Assembly (NCBI GenBank): GCA_031553765.1
Contig: JAVBKY010000003.1
Coordinates: 186,001-250,000 of the forward strand
From: JAITMY01 sp031553765
GTDB taxonomy: Bacteria; Bacteroidota; Bacteroidia; Bacteroidales; UBA932
Direction of reading: 5' to 3'
Length of the DNA: 64,000 bases
The notes under the pieces are model-generated. The model did not search any database and had not been told where the DNA came from. It worked only from the letters and a program-made list of their open reading frames with translations. The position numbers and the translations under genes are program-made. Shown here in pieces: positions 6,682 to 14,623 of this stretch; position 1 is the stretch's first letter, and the number at the start of each line of letters is the position of its first letter.

Positions 6682-8817
6682 TTATTTTCTAAGCTTATTG
6701 TAGTACCTGTTTCGCTGCTTGAACATCTTATCAAAATAATTAATTTTGGAATCCCGGTAATCAAAAATTACCGGAGGTTTGCCGGAACGCTGTACCCTCC
6801 CGATGTATTGTACTAACTTGCCCTCAAATGTAAAGGGGTAAACAATAAACAAGCACTCCAAGGCGCTTATATCTATCCCCTCACCAAAATATTGTCCCGT
6901 GGAGATGATAATCCGGAAATGCCCTTGTTCAATCTGTTCCAGTTTACTTTTCCGGCTTCTTTCGGAATCATCTCCCGAAATGGCAATCGTTTCATATTTT
7001 TCCTTCAGATAAAGATTCAGAATATCTACATGAGATTTTCTTTCGGTTAGAATCAAGATAGACTTAAACCGATTTATATTTTCATCAATATCTTTCAATA
7101 TCAATCCATTTCTGGCTGTGTCATATATCAGAACACGGGAAACGGTTTCGTAGTTATCGGTTTTATAATCGAATGGAACGAATAATTCAGTTTCTCTTAT
7201 ATTGATTTCGGCCTTGCTGTTCTGCTGTTCCAACAATTCTTTCTGGGTCATTTCACAAATGATATTGCCGATATACACATAAATCAGCTTCTCGTCATTG
7301 TTTTTCCGCTTTGGTGTTGCCGTCAAACCGTATAGATAATAACAGTTCAACTGGGTAATGACTTCTCTAAATGATTTGGCAGGTATATGGTGGCATTCAT
7401 CGACAATCACCATTCCAAACCTGTTTTTTAATTCAGAGAGGTCTCCCCTTGTCAATGATTGTATCATGGCAACCGTTATTTCCTTGCCAATTTTATCTTT
7501 TTGATTTCCGATTTGGCCAATCTTGTTTTTAGGAATAGACAGGAAATTTTGTATTCGGTCTATCCATTGGTCGAATAATTGTTTCCTGTGAACAAGGATA
7601 AGGGTCGGTTGCTTTTTTTGAGCAATCAATTCCAGTCCTATAATCGTTTTTCCGGAACCGGGTGGAGAAACAATTACACCAAAATCTTTAGTTTCCGCCC
7701 GTTCCAAAACCTCTTCTTGGTGAGGAAGCAGGTCTATTTTGGAGTTTACTGTAATTTCATCCTGTTTGCACCGTTCATCAATAATTTTTATGGGAATATT
7801 CTCCGAATTACAGAATTTCACAAGTGATGAAGCGAATCCGCGAGGAATAATGATACCTTCCGGCGTTTCCTCAATCAGTTTGAAGTATTTTTCAATGTTA
7901 TATGCGGTTTTCCCCAATCGTTTCTTTACAATGTAATCCGAATTCAGGAAGTTCAGATTATCCCTTAGAAATTCGATCAACTTCTGATTCAGTTGTATTC
8001 TTTTCAGGTATATCTCGCTGTTTATAACGATTTCTAACTCAAACGAAGATTTTGAACCGGTATATTTTGAAGTGAAGACTTCTTTTGTGTTTCCGGAGAG
8101 TTGTAAATGTAGAGAATCTATCTCCTGTTTGGATATTTTCCTGACAGTCGTCAAAAAAGCCCATTGGTCTTCGACGGGTTCAAACGTATCTGGTTCCAAA
8201 AAACACGAGTTTCCACATGTTAATGAGTATCCTTGCAATGGAAGGGCAATCAGATTGCCGATACCTTTACCGGAATGAGTGTCCTGATTGGGGAAAAGGC
8301 GGTCAAAGCTTGCTTCCTTTTCAAATTTGGAGATTATTCCGGACTGCAACAGGAGTTCGAACATTATTTCCCTACTTTGAAAAGCCGGAATATTTTCCTC
8401 GAAGAACAGCCATAAATGTCCTCCATTGCCAGAACGGGAACGTTCAATTACAGCGGGTAATTCGACTTCCTGACAGACTTTGTATAATTTGAGTATGGAT
8501 TCCTGCCAGTTATCTTCATCAAAATCGGCTGCAATAAAAAATGAGGTGTTATCCGATAACAGTGGATAGATTCCGATTGTAGTTTTTCCAAAAAAATGTT
8601 CCTTTAGTGCGGCATCATTAAAAGGCAGGTATTCTTTCTTCGGATAATTGGCAAAAGTTCCTCCCGATGACTTATGGCGATTATAATCGTCCCAATCCAC
8701 TTTGTAGGCAGGCATATATCCACTTCTCCCGTCCTTCTCCCAACGAACAGCATATACATCTTCCCTCCCTCGAAAAAGAGATTTATAAACATCTATATGA
8801 GGTTGGGTTATTTGCAT
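6682..8817 (-). CDS. TOTE-type archaeo-eukaryotic primase fused to an SF2 helicase (operon gene 9)
   Basis: A 711-residue protein, last gene of the leftward operon, 16 bases after rhuM. Residues about 1-240 are an archaeo-eukaryotic primase (AEP) domain: AADFD at 96-100 (metal ligands), RSGNGGHLWLFF at 128-139 and GIGNLIALPL near 185. Pfam names this branch the TOTE-conflict-system AEP. Residues about 360-711 are a superfamily 2 helicase: PPGSGKT 385-391, DECH 473-476, TATP 499-502 and a C-terminal QYIGRVQR motif VI. It could copy or prime nucleic acid while unwinding it. TOTE proteins have been proposed to act in conflict with mobile elements; the role here is inferred from context. Confidence 0.8.
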   Translation of the reverse strand: MQITQPHIDVYKSLFRGREDVYAVRWEKDGRSGYMPAYKVDWDDYNRHKSSGGTFANYPKKEYLPFNDAALKEHFFGKTTIGIYPLLSDNTSFFIAADFDEDNWQESILKLYKVCQEVELPAVIERSRSGNGGHLWLFFEENIPAFQSREIMFELLLQSGIISKFEKEASFDRLFPNQDTHSGKGIGNLIALPLQGYSLTCGNSCFLEPDTFEPVEDQWAFLTTVRKISKQEIDSLHLQLSGNTKEVFTSKYTGSKSSFELEIVINSEIYLKRIQLNQKLIEFLRDNLNFLNSDYIVKKRLGKTAYNIEKYFKLIEETPEGIIIPRGFASSLVKFCNSENIPIKIIDERCKQDEITVNSKIDLLPHQEEVLERAETKDFGVIVSPPGSGKTIIGLELIAQKKQPTLILVHRKQLFDQWIDRIQNFLSIPKNKIGQIGNQKDKIGKEITVAMIQSLTRGDLSELKNRFGMVIVDECHHIPAKSFREVITQLNCYYLYGLTATPKRKNNDEKLIYVYIGNIICEMTQKELLEQQNSKAEINIRETELFVPFDYKTDNYETVSRVLIYDTARNGLILKDIDENINRFKSILILTERKSHVDILNLYLKEKYETIAISGDDSERSRKSKLEQIEQGHFRIIISTGQYFGEGIDISALECLFIVYPFTFEGKLVQYIGRVQRSGKPPVIFDYRDSKINYFDKMFKQRNRYYNKLRK

Positions 8818-8833
8818 TAAAAACCCCTTATAA

Positions 8834-9835
8834 TTATTCTGGCTTGCCTTGTATGCGTTTTATTTCTTTATCGAAATCAGAAATATAATTCTCGTCCTGA
8901 ATTTTCCTGAAAACTTCATATTCCTGTTCCGCTTTTAGTTTAGCTTCCAATGTGCTTACCTTGCCTTTGTCTCGTAATATAGGGTACTGGGAAAGCTCCA
9001 AAAACTGATTTAAAAACTGTATCCATTCTTGCATATTGGTCACAATACCTCGCGTAGCCCTGTTTTCTGCTAAATCCAAATAAGCCGCTACAATACGGTT
9101 CAATTCTTTGATGTGTGCTTCGTTCAGGTAATTCTTGGCAACAACAACATCCGATTTAAGTATTTTCCAATCGGGTGCTTGCTTCCAATGTGTCAATCCC
9201 ATGTACAACTTTGTAGCATCGGCAGAAGTATAAATGATTTCCGCAGCGGTTTTTCCTGTAATAGCCCAATGCAGCTTGTTTTGTACGGTGGTAAAGAAAT
9301 CTTTTGTAACAGGTGAATTTTTATCGTAATCTGCCGAAAGCGCATAAATGTCTGTGATTTTTTGGTAAAATCGCCTTTCGCTGGCACGGATTTCGCGGAT
9401 ACGTTCCAGCAACTCGTCAAAATAATCTTTACCAAAGCTTTTTCCCTGTTTCAAACGTTCGTCGTCCATTACAAAACCTTTGACAATAAACTCTTTGAGG
9501 GTGTTAGTTGCCCAAATGCGGAATTGTGTCGCCTGATAGCTGTTTACACGGTATCCCATCGCAATAATGGCATCCAAATTATAGAAATCCAGTTCACGCG
9601 AGACTTCTCTGTTACCTTCTTTTTGAACTATCCGGATTTTCCGGATAGTTGCTTGGTTTTGTAATTCACCACTTTGGTAGATATTTTTCAAATGTTCGTT
9701 TATGGTACGAACATCTACGCCAAACAATTCGCTCATCCGCTTTTGGGTTAGCCAGAAACTACCGTCTTCATATTGCACCTGAATGCTTACTTGACCGTTA
9801 GGTGTTGTATAGAGTATGATGTTGGATTCGGACAT
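8834..9835 (-). CDS. rhuM: RhuM-family protein (operon gene 8)
   Basis: A 333-residue full-length member of the Virulence_RhuM family (Pfam PF13310), first named from a Salmonella pathogenicity island. The N-terminus contains a putative helix-turn-helix (FWLTQKRMSELFGVDVRTIN), then the family block YNLDAIIAMGYRVNS and QFRIWATNTLKEFI, and a helical C-terminal half. Its molecular function is not established. RhuM genes often lie beside restriction-modification genes in variable islands, as here. It starts 23 bases after the YggL-like gene. Confidence 0.85.
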   Translation of the reverse strand: MSESNIILYTTPNGQVSIQVQYEDGSFWLTQKRMSELFGVDVRTINEHLKNIYQSGELQNQATIRKIRIVQKEGNREVSRELDFYNLDAIIAMGYRVNSYQATQFRIWATNTLKEFIVKGFVMDDERLKQGKSFGKDYFDELLERIREIRASERRFYQKITDIYALSADYDKNSPVTKDFFTTVQNKLHWAITGKTAAEIIYTSADATKLYMGLTHWKQAPDWKILKSDVVVAKNYLNEAHIKELNRIVAAYLDLAENRATRGIVTNMQEWIQFLNQFLELSQYPILRDKGKVSTLEAKLKAEQEYEVFRKIQDENYISDFDKEIKRIQGKPE

Positions 9836-9858
9836 TGTAATTTTTTATTTTTGCTTGT

Positions 9859-10257
9859 TTAATTCCACAAATCAATTCTACAGTTAATCTTAAAATCTGC
9901 TTTCAAGGCTTTTTCAAGTCCTGCTTTCACTTTATTGGCTACATCTTCTTTGATCTCATTTCCGATGGGGTTGACAAAATAACCAATAACACAATCAGAA
10001 AGGGTTTCCGGCCCTAAAGCAATATTCATTATCAGATATTCTATTTTGGATGGCATTTTCAATTCTCCATACTCTTCAGATGGAAGAATAAATTGGCCAA
10101 AACCTCCGCCACAAAACAACACTTTATTCTGGTCAGCGATACCGGTAATTACATTCAATACACTTTCTACATTCTCAATATTTGCAGGAACCATTATTGA
10201 AATTCCGTATTGTTGATATTCTCCTTTATGTAGCTTTTTGCGTAGTCGTTTTTTCAT
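9859..10257 (-). CDS. YggL-like (DUF469) ribosome-binding protein (operon gene 7)
   Basis: A 132-residue protein beginning KKRLRKKLHKGEYQQYGISI, close to the start of Escherichia coli YggL (RLRKKMHIDEFQELGFSV), and ending in DLWN where YggL has DVWW. YggL binds the 50S subunit and is classed as YggL_50S_bp. Compared with the E. coli protein this one has extra residues in the middle. Its ATG overlaps the stop of the ASCH gene (ATGA), so the two are translationally coupled. A ribosome-associated protein is out of place in a restriction-type operon. Confidence 0.65.
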   Translation of the reverse strand: MKKRLRKKLHKGEYQQYGISIMVPANIENVESVLNVITGIADQNKVLFCGGGFGQFILPSEEYGELKMPSKIEYLIMNIALGPETLSDCVIGYFVNPIGNEIKEDVANKVKAGLEKALKADFKINCRIDLWN

Positions 10258-10700
10258 TGTTTATCTATGAAATTTATGATAGTTCTACTTATTAAGTAGT
10301 TTGACACATACCTATACACCTGAGGGGGATGAAAATTAGGGTCAATAGTTCTCATGCTCTCTAACGAAATAGGTATAATTTTTTTTATCTTGTGTATTTC
10401 TATCCCTATAGCTCTTTCTTTGCCTGTATAGTATTCGTCAAATCTTTTTTTGTCAATGCCTAACAATGCAGCATGTTCTTTCCACATCCCCTTTGGCGTT
10501 TTCTCAATAATTTGTTTTATAACGCCAAAACCTACTACTGATTTTACAGGCGATGAGGCATAGATGATAATATAATCCCCAATATTTACATGAGGCTTTA
10601 TCTTTCGCAATTCAATGCTCTTCTCTTTTTTTACAATCTTATTTGCAAATTCGGGCTTTACCGAAACAAATAAATATTTCTTTATATTATCTGTTTTCAC
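10254..10700 (-). CDS. ASCH/PUA-like domain protein (operon gene 6)
   Basis: A 148-residue single-domain protein. KPEFANKIVKKEKSIELRK followed by HVNIGDYIIIYASSP and KSVVGFGVI is the core of the ASCH/EVE/PUA-like beta-barrel, which binds RNA or modified bases. The start codon is GTG at 10700 (no ATG is available before residue 70); it overlaps the end of the GNAT-PIN gene by 14 bases. Its stop overlaps the next ATG. The neighbouring GNAT-PIN protein ends in another PUA-like region, so the two may act on the same RNA or nucleotide. Confidence 0.75.
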   Translation of the reverse strand: MKTDNIKKYLFVSVKPEFANKIVKKEKSIELRKIKPHVNIGDYIIIYASSPVKSVVGFGVIKQIIEKTPKGMWKEHAALLGIDKKRFDEYYTGKERAIGIEIHKIKKIIPISLESMRTIDPNFHPPQVYRYVSNYLISRTIINFIDKQ

Positions 10701-12762
10701 GTGTTCCTGCTTGATAAATTTGGTTGAAAATGTTGTTGTCTACTTTTACAGGGGATGCAAAAGTATTTGCTGGCCGACCATTCTTTTCAAATATTTCTCG
10801 AATGGATGACAAACTTATTGGCTTTTGAAAGACCTCTGTCCCACTAAAACGTAATGCTCGAATTGGTGTCTCAATATCTTTATCACATAAATCATAAATA
10901 TGTCGCCATTCATAAATTCCATAATGCTTATTTTGTTGATACAAGGCCTTCGGTTTCCCGGTCATAACTTCGTCCAAGTAGGAGGAGGCAACAATAGCTT
11001 GGTGGCGGGAAGTTTTCTTATCTGTACTTGCATACCAAAGTATTCTTGCCGGAGCAACTTCTGTTATTGGTCTCGTACTCCTATAATACACATTCTCATA
11101 ATTCCACATTCGTTTCTCATCTGCACCAAATAATGTGGATCCGGAAATGTATGGGTCAAATAATTGTCCTGCCCAATGAGGTTTGATTGGGATAATATAG
11201 CAAGGAATACCTAAGTCTAGAAATTTTAAAGGAAATAATTTTCGCTCAATTGCTACAAGTAATTGCATCCGTTCTTTTTCTTCAACTATATTCAGCCTAT
11301 CAATTAACGGATGTCTCTGAAAACGAATATCAATTTCTGCAATACTCGAACTAGCAATCATTTTATCGAAAATCATCTTAGTCCAAACTCCGGAACTTTT
11401 ATCAAACCCCATTCGGCTCAGTATTTGTTCTTGGTTCTCTGATAAAAAGGATTCCTCTATTTGTATTTGGGATAAACCCTTTTTTATGGCTTTATTTACA
11501 AAATCAGATATGAGCTGCATATATAGTGTTTGCTTGTGCTCCGTATCCGCCAATCGAATAAACGAAACAAGCAATATATTTTCACTATACTCATATCCAA
11601 AGAAGGCAATAGGATGACTTCCTGCTTTAATAACCTTTACTTTTGAGGATTGAATATTTGCTGTTTCAGCATATACTATGTTTTGAAATGATGTTTTTTT
11701 CTCTGAATTTGATTTTGCTAAAAAATAATCGATATAAATATCCAGTTCTGAATTGGAAACTTTGGCGATAGTATGAAATGTAACGCCTGCAAGTCTCTCA
11801 GGATAATACTCTTCCTTATTAAGTAACTCGTCTATTTCTAAAACAAATTCTTGTGGGGTGAAAATTTGAATATCAAAGTCATTTTCAATTTCCACTTTCC
11901 TTTCTAATATTCCTAAATCGAAAGTGATAAAATAAGAAGCTTCTGATGCAATAGCCGAAGCAAGTTGAGTCCTATCTGATTGGTCGTTTTCCGTAACGCC
12001 CGGAATATATTGCTTTAATTCTCCAATTATTTTTTTACATTTTTCTACATTGAATTTTGCTTCTACGAAGTTACTTAGGAAAGCCCTTGTTTTAACTGCT
12101 CTTTGAGTATCCTTATCTCGTGTAATTTCATTCAAAATTTCAGGGGAATAGTAATAATCGACCTCATCGTCTAACCAATCCGCTAAGAGGGCGCGCGGGT
12201 CTTGTGAGGGTTCTAATTCTTTGTTTTCATCTCTTAGTTTGATAATGATATTAGCATCTAAAAGCGCTTTTATCTTAATGGATGATTGATTAACAACACT
12301 GAATAAGTCCGGTTTATTAAAATCATACCACCAAATATTCAGATAATTTTCCTCAATGCTTCTGCTGCGTTTAGTATGTCTGCAAGTAAAACCGTATTTT
12401 TTCCAAACACTATTTGCGTGGGTGTAATCTTTCCTACAGCTAAGAGAAATGCCATTGTAGCCATACACATTCTCATATTTTTCTCGTAAGGTATTCAATA
12501 ATAAAGTGGTGACGCTCTTTCCTCGAAACTCTTCTTTTACACATAAATGAACGATACTTATTCGATGGCTTTTTGAAACTATACGAAACATCAAATATCC
12601 TGCTAATTCATTATCATTATGGGCTATAATAATACATCGTTTTCCTGCATGCTCAATAAACCCACCTTCGGGCATGAAGCCTAAGGTGGAGGAGTGTTTT
12701 TTTCCGAGAGACATTACATCAGGAAAAAAACGGTGTTGCTGATTGATGTATTCAGTTTGCAT
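10687..12762 (-). CDS. GNAT acetyltransferase-PIN nuclease-PUA-like fusion protein (operon gene 5)
   Basis: A 691-residue multidomain protein. Residues about 1-145 are a GNAT N-acetyltransferase (IVHLCVKEEFRGKSVTTLLL as the acetyl-CoA loop). Residues about 160-310 are a PIN-type RNase with the acidic set in place: LLDANIIIK (D169), EILNEITRD (E212), SDRTQLA (D263) and ITFDLGIL (D282). About 390-475 again looks GNAT-like. About 530-680 is PUA/EVE-like (YIIPIKPHWAGQLFD to RALRFSGTEVFQKPI). GNAT and PIN are two classic toxin folds, seldom joined. The ATG at 12762 lies one base after the ATPase stop; a TTG at 12783 would overlap it by 20. Confidence 0.75.
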   Translation of the reverse strand: MQTEYINQQHRFFPDVMSLGKKHSSTLGFMPEGGFIEHAGKRCIIIAHNDNELAGYLMFRIVSKSHRISIVHLCVKEEFRGKSVTTLLLNTLREKYENVYGYNGISLSCRKDYTHANSVWKKYGFTCRHTKRSRSIEENYLNIWWYDFNKPDLFSVVNQSSIKIKALLDANIIIKLRDENKELEPSQDPRALLADWLDDEVDYYYSPEILNEITRDKDTQRAVKTRAFLSNFVEAKFNVEKCKKIIGELKQYIPGVTENDQSDRTQLASAIASEASYFITFDLGILERKVEIENDFDIQIFTPQEFVLEIDELLNKEEYYPERLAGVTFHTIAKVSNSELDIYIDYFLAKSNSEKKTSFQNIVYAETANIQSSKVKVIKAGSHPIAFFGYEYSENILLVSFIRLADTEHKQTLYMQLISDFVNKAIKKGLSQIQIEESFLSENQEQILSRMGFDKSSGVWTKMIFDKMIASSSIAEIDIRFQRHPLIDRLNIVEEKERMQLLVAIERKLFPLKFLDLGIPCYIIPIKPHWAGQLFDPYISGSTLFGADEKRMWNYENVYYRSTRPITEVAPARILWYASTDKKTSRHQAIVASSYLDEVMTGKPKALYQQNKHYGIYEWRHIYDLCDKDIETPIRALRFSGTEVFQKPISLSSIREIFEKNGRPANTFASPVKVDNNIFNQIYQAGTRENR

Positions 12763-12763
12763 G

Positions 12764-14623
12764 TTAAAACTTGCGATATTCAACGAGCTTCTGACCGCTG
12801 GAAGATAGTATCACTTCTTCCCAAAAGTTAGCATTCTTTGTCTTGTCAGATTTATTGTAATTTCTATCATAAAAAGATTTCAAATCTTCGTTACCATGTT
12901 CCAAATCTCCTTTTACCCCATTCTTAGATATCCAATAATTAACCATCCCTTTTGAAAGGATAGAGTCTTTGCCGGGTTCTTTCAAGAGCCTAAAATCGTC
13001 TTCCAGTTTGATTTCAAATTTGTAATTATCAACTCCATCTGCCGTTGTTAAATTGAACTCAACTTGTTCTCCCCGCTTTAGGCATGATTCATTTTTGATT
13101 AGCGAAACTGCTTTAAGCGTTTTCAAACAGTTTTCTATCTCAGATTTAAATAGTGGCACATCATGAGAATCATGACTTGAATTATTTAGTATGAATTTTG
13201 TATGCCCATTTAAATCTTCAAATAGGTTAAAATCTAAATTGTTATGTTTGGAATATTGTACAGCGTCATTTAATAAAATAGCCAAAGGTTTTAATTGCCC
13301 AAATTCGCCAAACTTATATCTGTCAGGTAAAAACCGTTTGACAAAATTCTCTGACTCTTTCCTTAATAGATTTCCTGCAATTTCATATTTCCCATTCTTT
13401 AAATAATATTCAGCTTGTCCTAAGTAAGAGTCAGATTCAAATATCAAGGGTTTAGGAATATCGCTTCCCGAAGATTCATACATCTCATAATACTTCCAAT
13501 TGCTTTGCCCTATGCGTTTTATTGTATGGCGTAGTAATTCAAAAAAGCTTTTGTCATGTGTAAGAATAATTAGTTGATAATTGGAGAACTCTTTGAGAAT
13601 AATGTCCAGTACACGCTCCCTATTACTCATGTCCAAGCTGATTAGTACATCATCTAACACTAAAAATTGGGGAGTATCATCCGGAAGATGTGAAGAGTCT
13701 ATTTTTTGATCAAGCATTGCAAATCTGATTGATAAAGCAATAGCTGTTAATTTTGCCTCATTTAAGAATGTATGAGGTCGTGTGATGTTTTTCTTAATAT
13801 CATCCAGTTGACTATGATTAAGTTTCGCGTACAGATGTATCCTTGGTCGCAGTGTTCTGTGATTTCTCTTTGTTGTACTACCTTTATCAAATGAATCATA
13901 TGAACATGGGATGTATTCGAAACTAACAGAAAAATTTTGATGAAATTTTTCTAAATATTTATTTACTGATTCAATAATTGAATCTAAATAGAATTTTAAC
14001 TCTTCATTGAATTTATATACTGCATGTTGGAAATTTTTGTATGGTTGTTCATGCATCGCGCCTCTGGATTGCATACCTGGTTTGAGATACTCCCACCAAT
14101 CCTGTGCGTTAGTTGTTCCGTTGCTTCCATCATGCTTTACTAATTGTTCCCTAAAATTAATAAACACCAAAATGTCTTTATCTATAATAGGGAAAAGATC
14201 TATTTGAAACGGATTCTTAAAATCATGCATTTTAGCCAATAATTTGTAGTTGACTAATTCACTACCTTGAATGGCTTGTTGTATTAAGGTTCCCGTTTTA
14301 GTGTTTACAATTCTATTGGATATTGTCTTCTCAGTTATTGTTCCTTGTCCGTCTTCAAACACAATTTTTATAGAGCTATCTTCGGTATCAAGCGCAAATC
14401 TGTTTCTCAAATTTTCATCATGTCTTGGATTAAAATATTTTTGAATAGATGCATTATCTGTTTTAAAAACACTTTGCAGGAATGTATATAATGCCCAATA
14501 CAAACTACTTTTTCCACTTCCATTTTCGCCAAATATCAAAGTGTTTTGTCGTTCCAATTCAAAACAAACTTCACCATGAAAAAACTTAAAATTTTTGAGT
14601 TTTATTTTTTTTATCTTGTTCAT
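12764..14623 (-). CDS. SMC/RecF-like ATPase (operon gene 4)
   Basis: A 619-residue ABC-class ATPase. Walker A is FGENGSGKSS (31-40) after an N-terminal KLKNFKFFHGEV strand typical of RecF/SMC/AAA_23 proteins. The signature-like helix is TFLNEAKLTAIALSIRFA (285-302), Walker B is FLVLDDVLISLD (320-331) and the switch His is in ILTHDKSFF (353-361). There is no long coiled coil or zinc hook, so it is not RloC- or SbcC-like in layout. The C-terminal 240 residues match nothing I know. ATPases of this class act as sensors or motors in several restriction-linked systems. Its ATG overlaps the methylase stop (ATGA). Confidence 0.8.
   Translation of the reverse strand: MNKIKKIKLKNFKFFHGEVCFELERQNTLIFGENGSGKSSLYWALYTFLQSVFKTDNASIQKYFNPRHDENLRNRFALDTEDSSIKIVFEDGQGTITEKTISNRIVNTKTGTLIQQAIQGSELVNYKLLAKMHDFKNPFQIDLFPIIDKDILVFINFREQLVKHDGSNGTTNAQDWWEYLKPGMQSRGAMHEQPYKNFQHAVYKFNEELKFYLDSIIESVNKYLEKFHQNFSVSFEYIPCSYDSFDKGSTTKRNHRTLRPRIHLYAKLNHSQLDDIKKNITRPHTFLNEAKLTAIALSIRFAMLDQKIDSSHLPDDTPQFLVLDDVLISLDMSNRERVLDIILKEFSNYQLIILTHDKSFFELLRHTIKRIGQSNWKYYEMYESSGSDIPKPLIFESDSYLGQAEYYLKNGKYEIAGNLLRKESENFVKRFLPDRYKFGEFGQLKPLAILLNDAVQYSKHNNLDFNLFEDLNGHTKFILNNSSHDSHDVPLFKSEIENCLKTLKAVSLIKNESCLKRGEQVEFNLTTADGVDNYKFEIKLEDDFRLLKEPGKDSILSKGMVNYWISKNGVKGDLEHGNEDLKSFYDRNYNKSDKTKNANFWEEVILSSSGQKLVEYRKF

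Noticed and set aside
12764..14623. RloC-type anticodon nuclease
   Set aside because: The ATPase has no central coiled coil with zinc hook and no RloC-type nuclease motif after Walker B.
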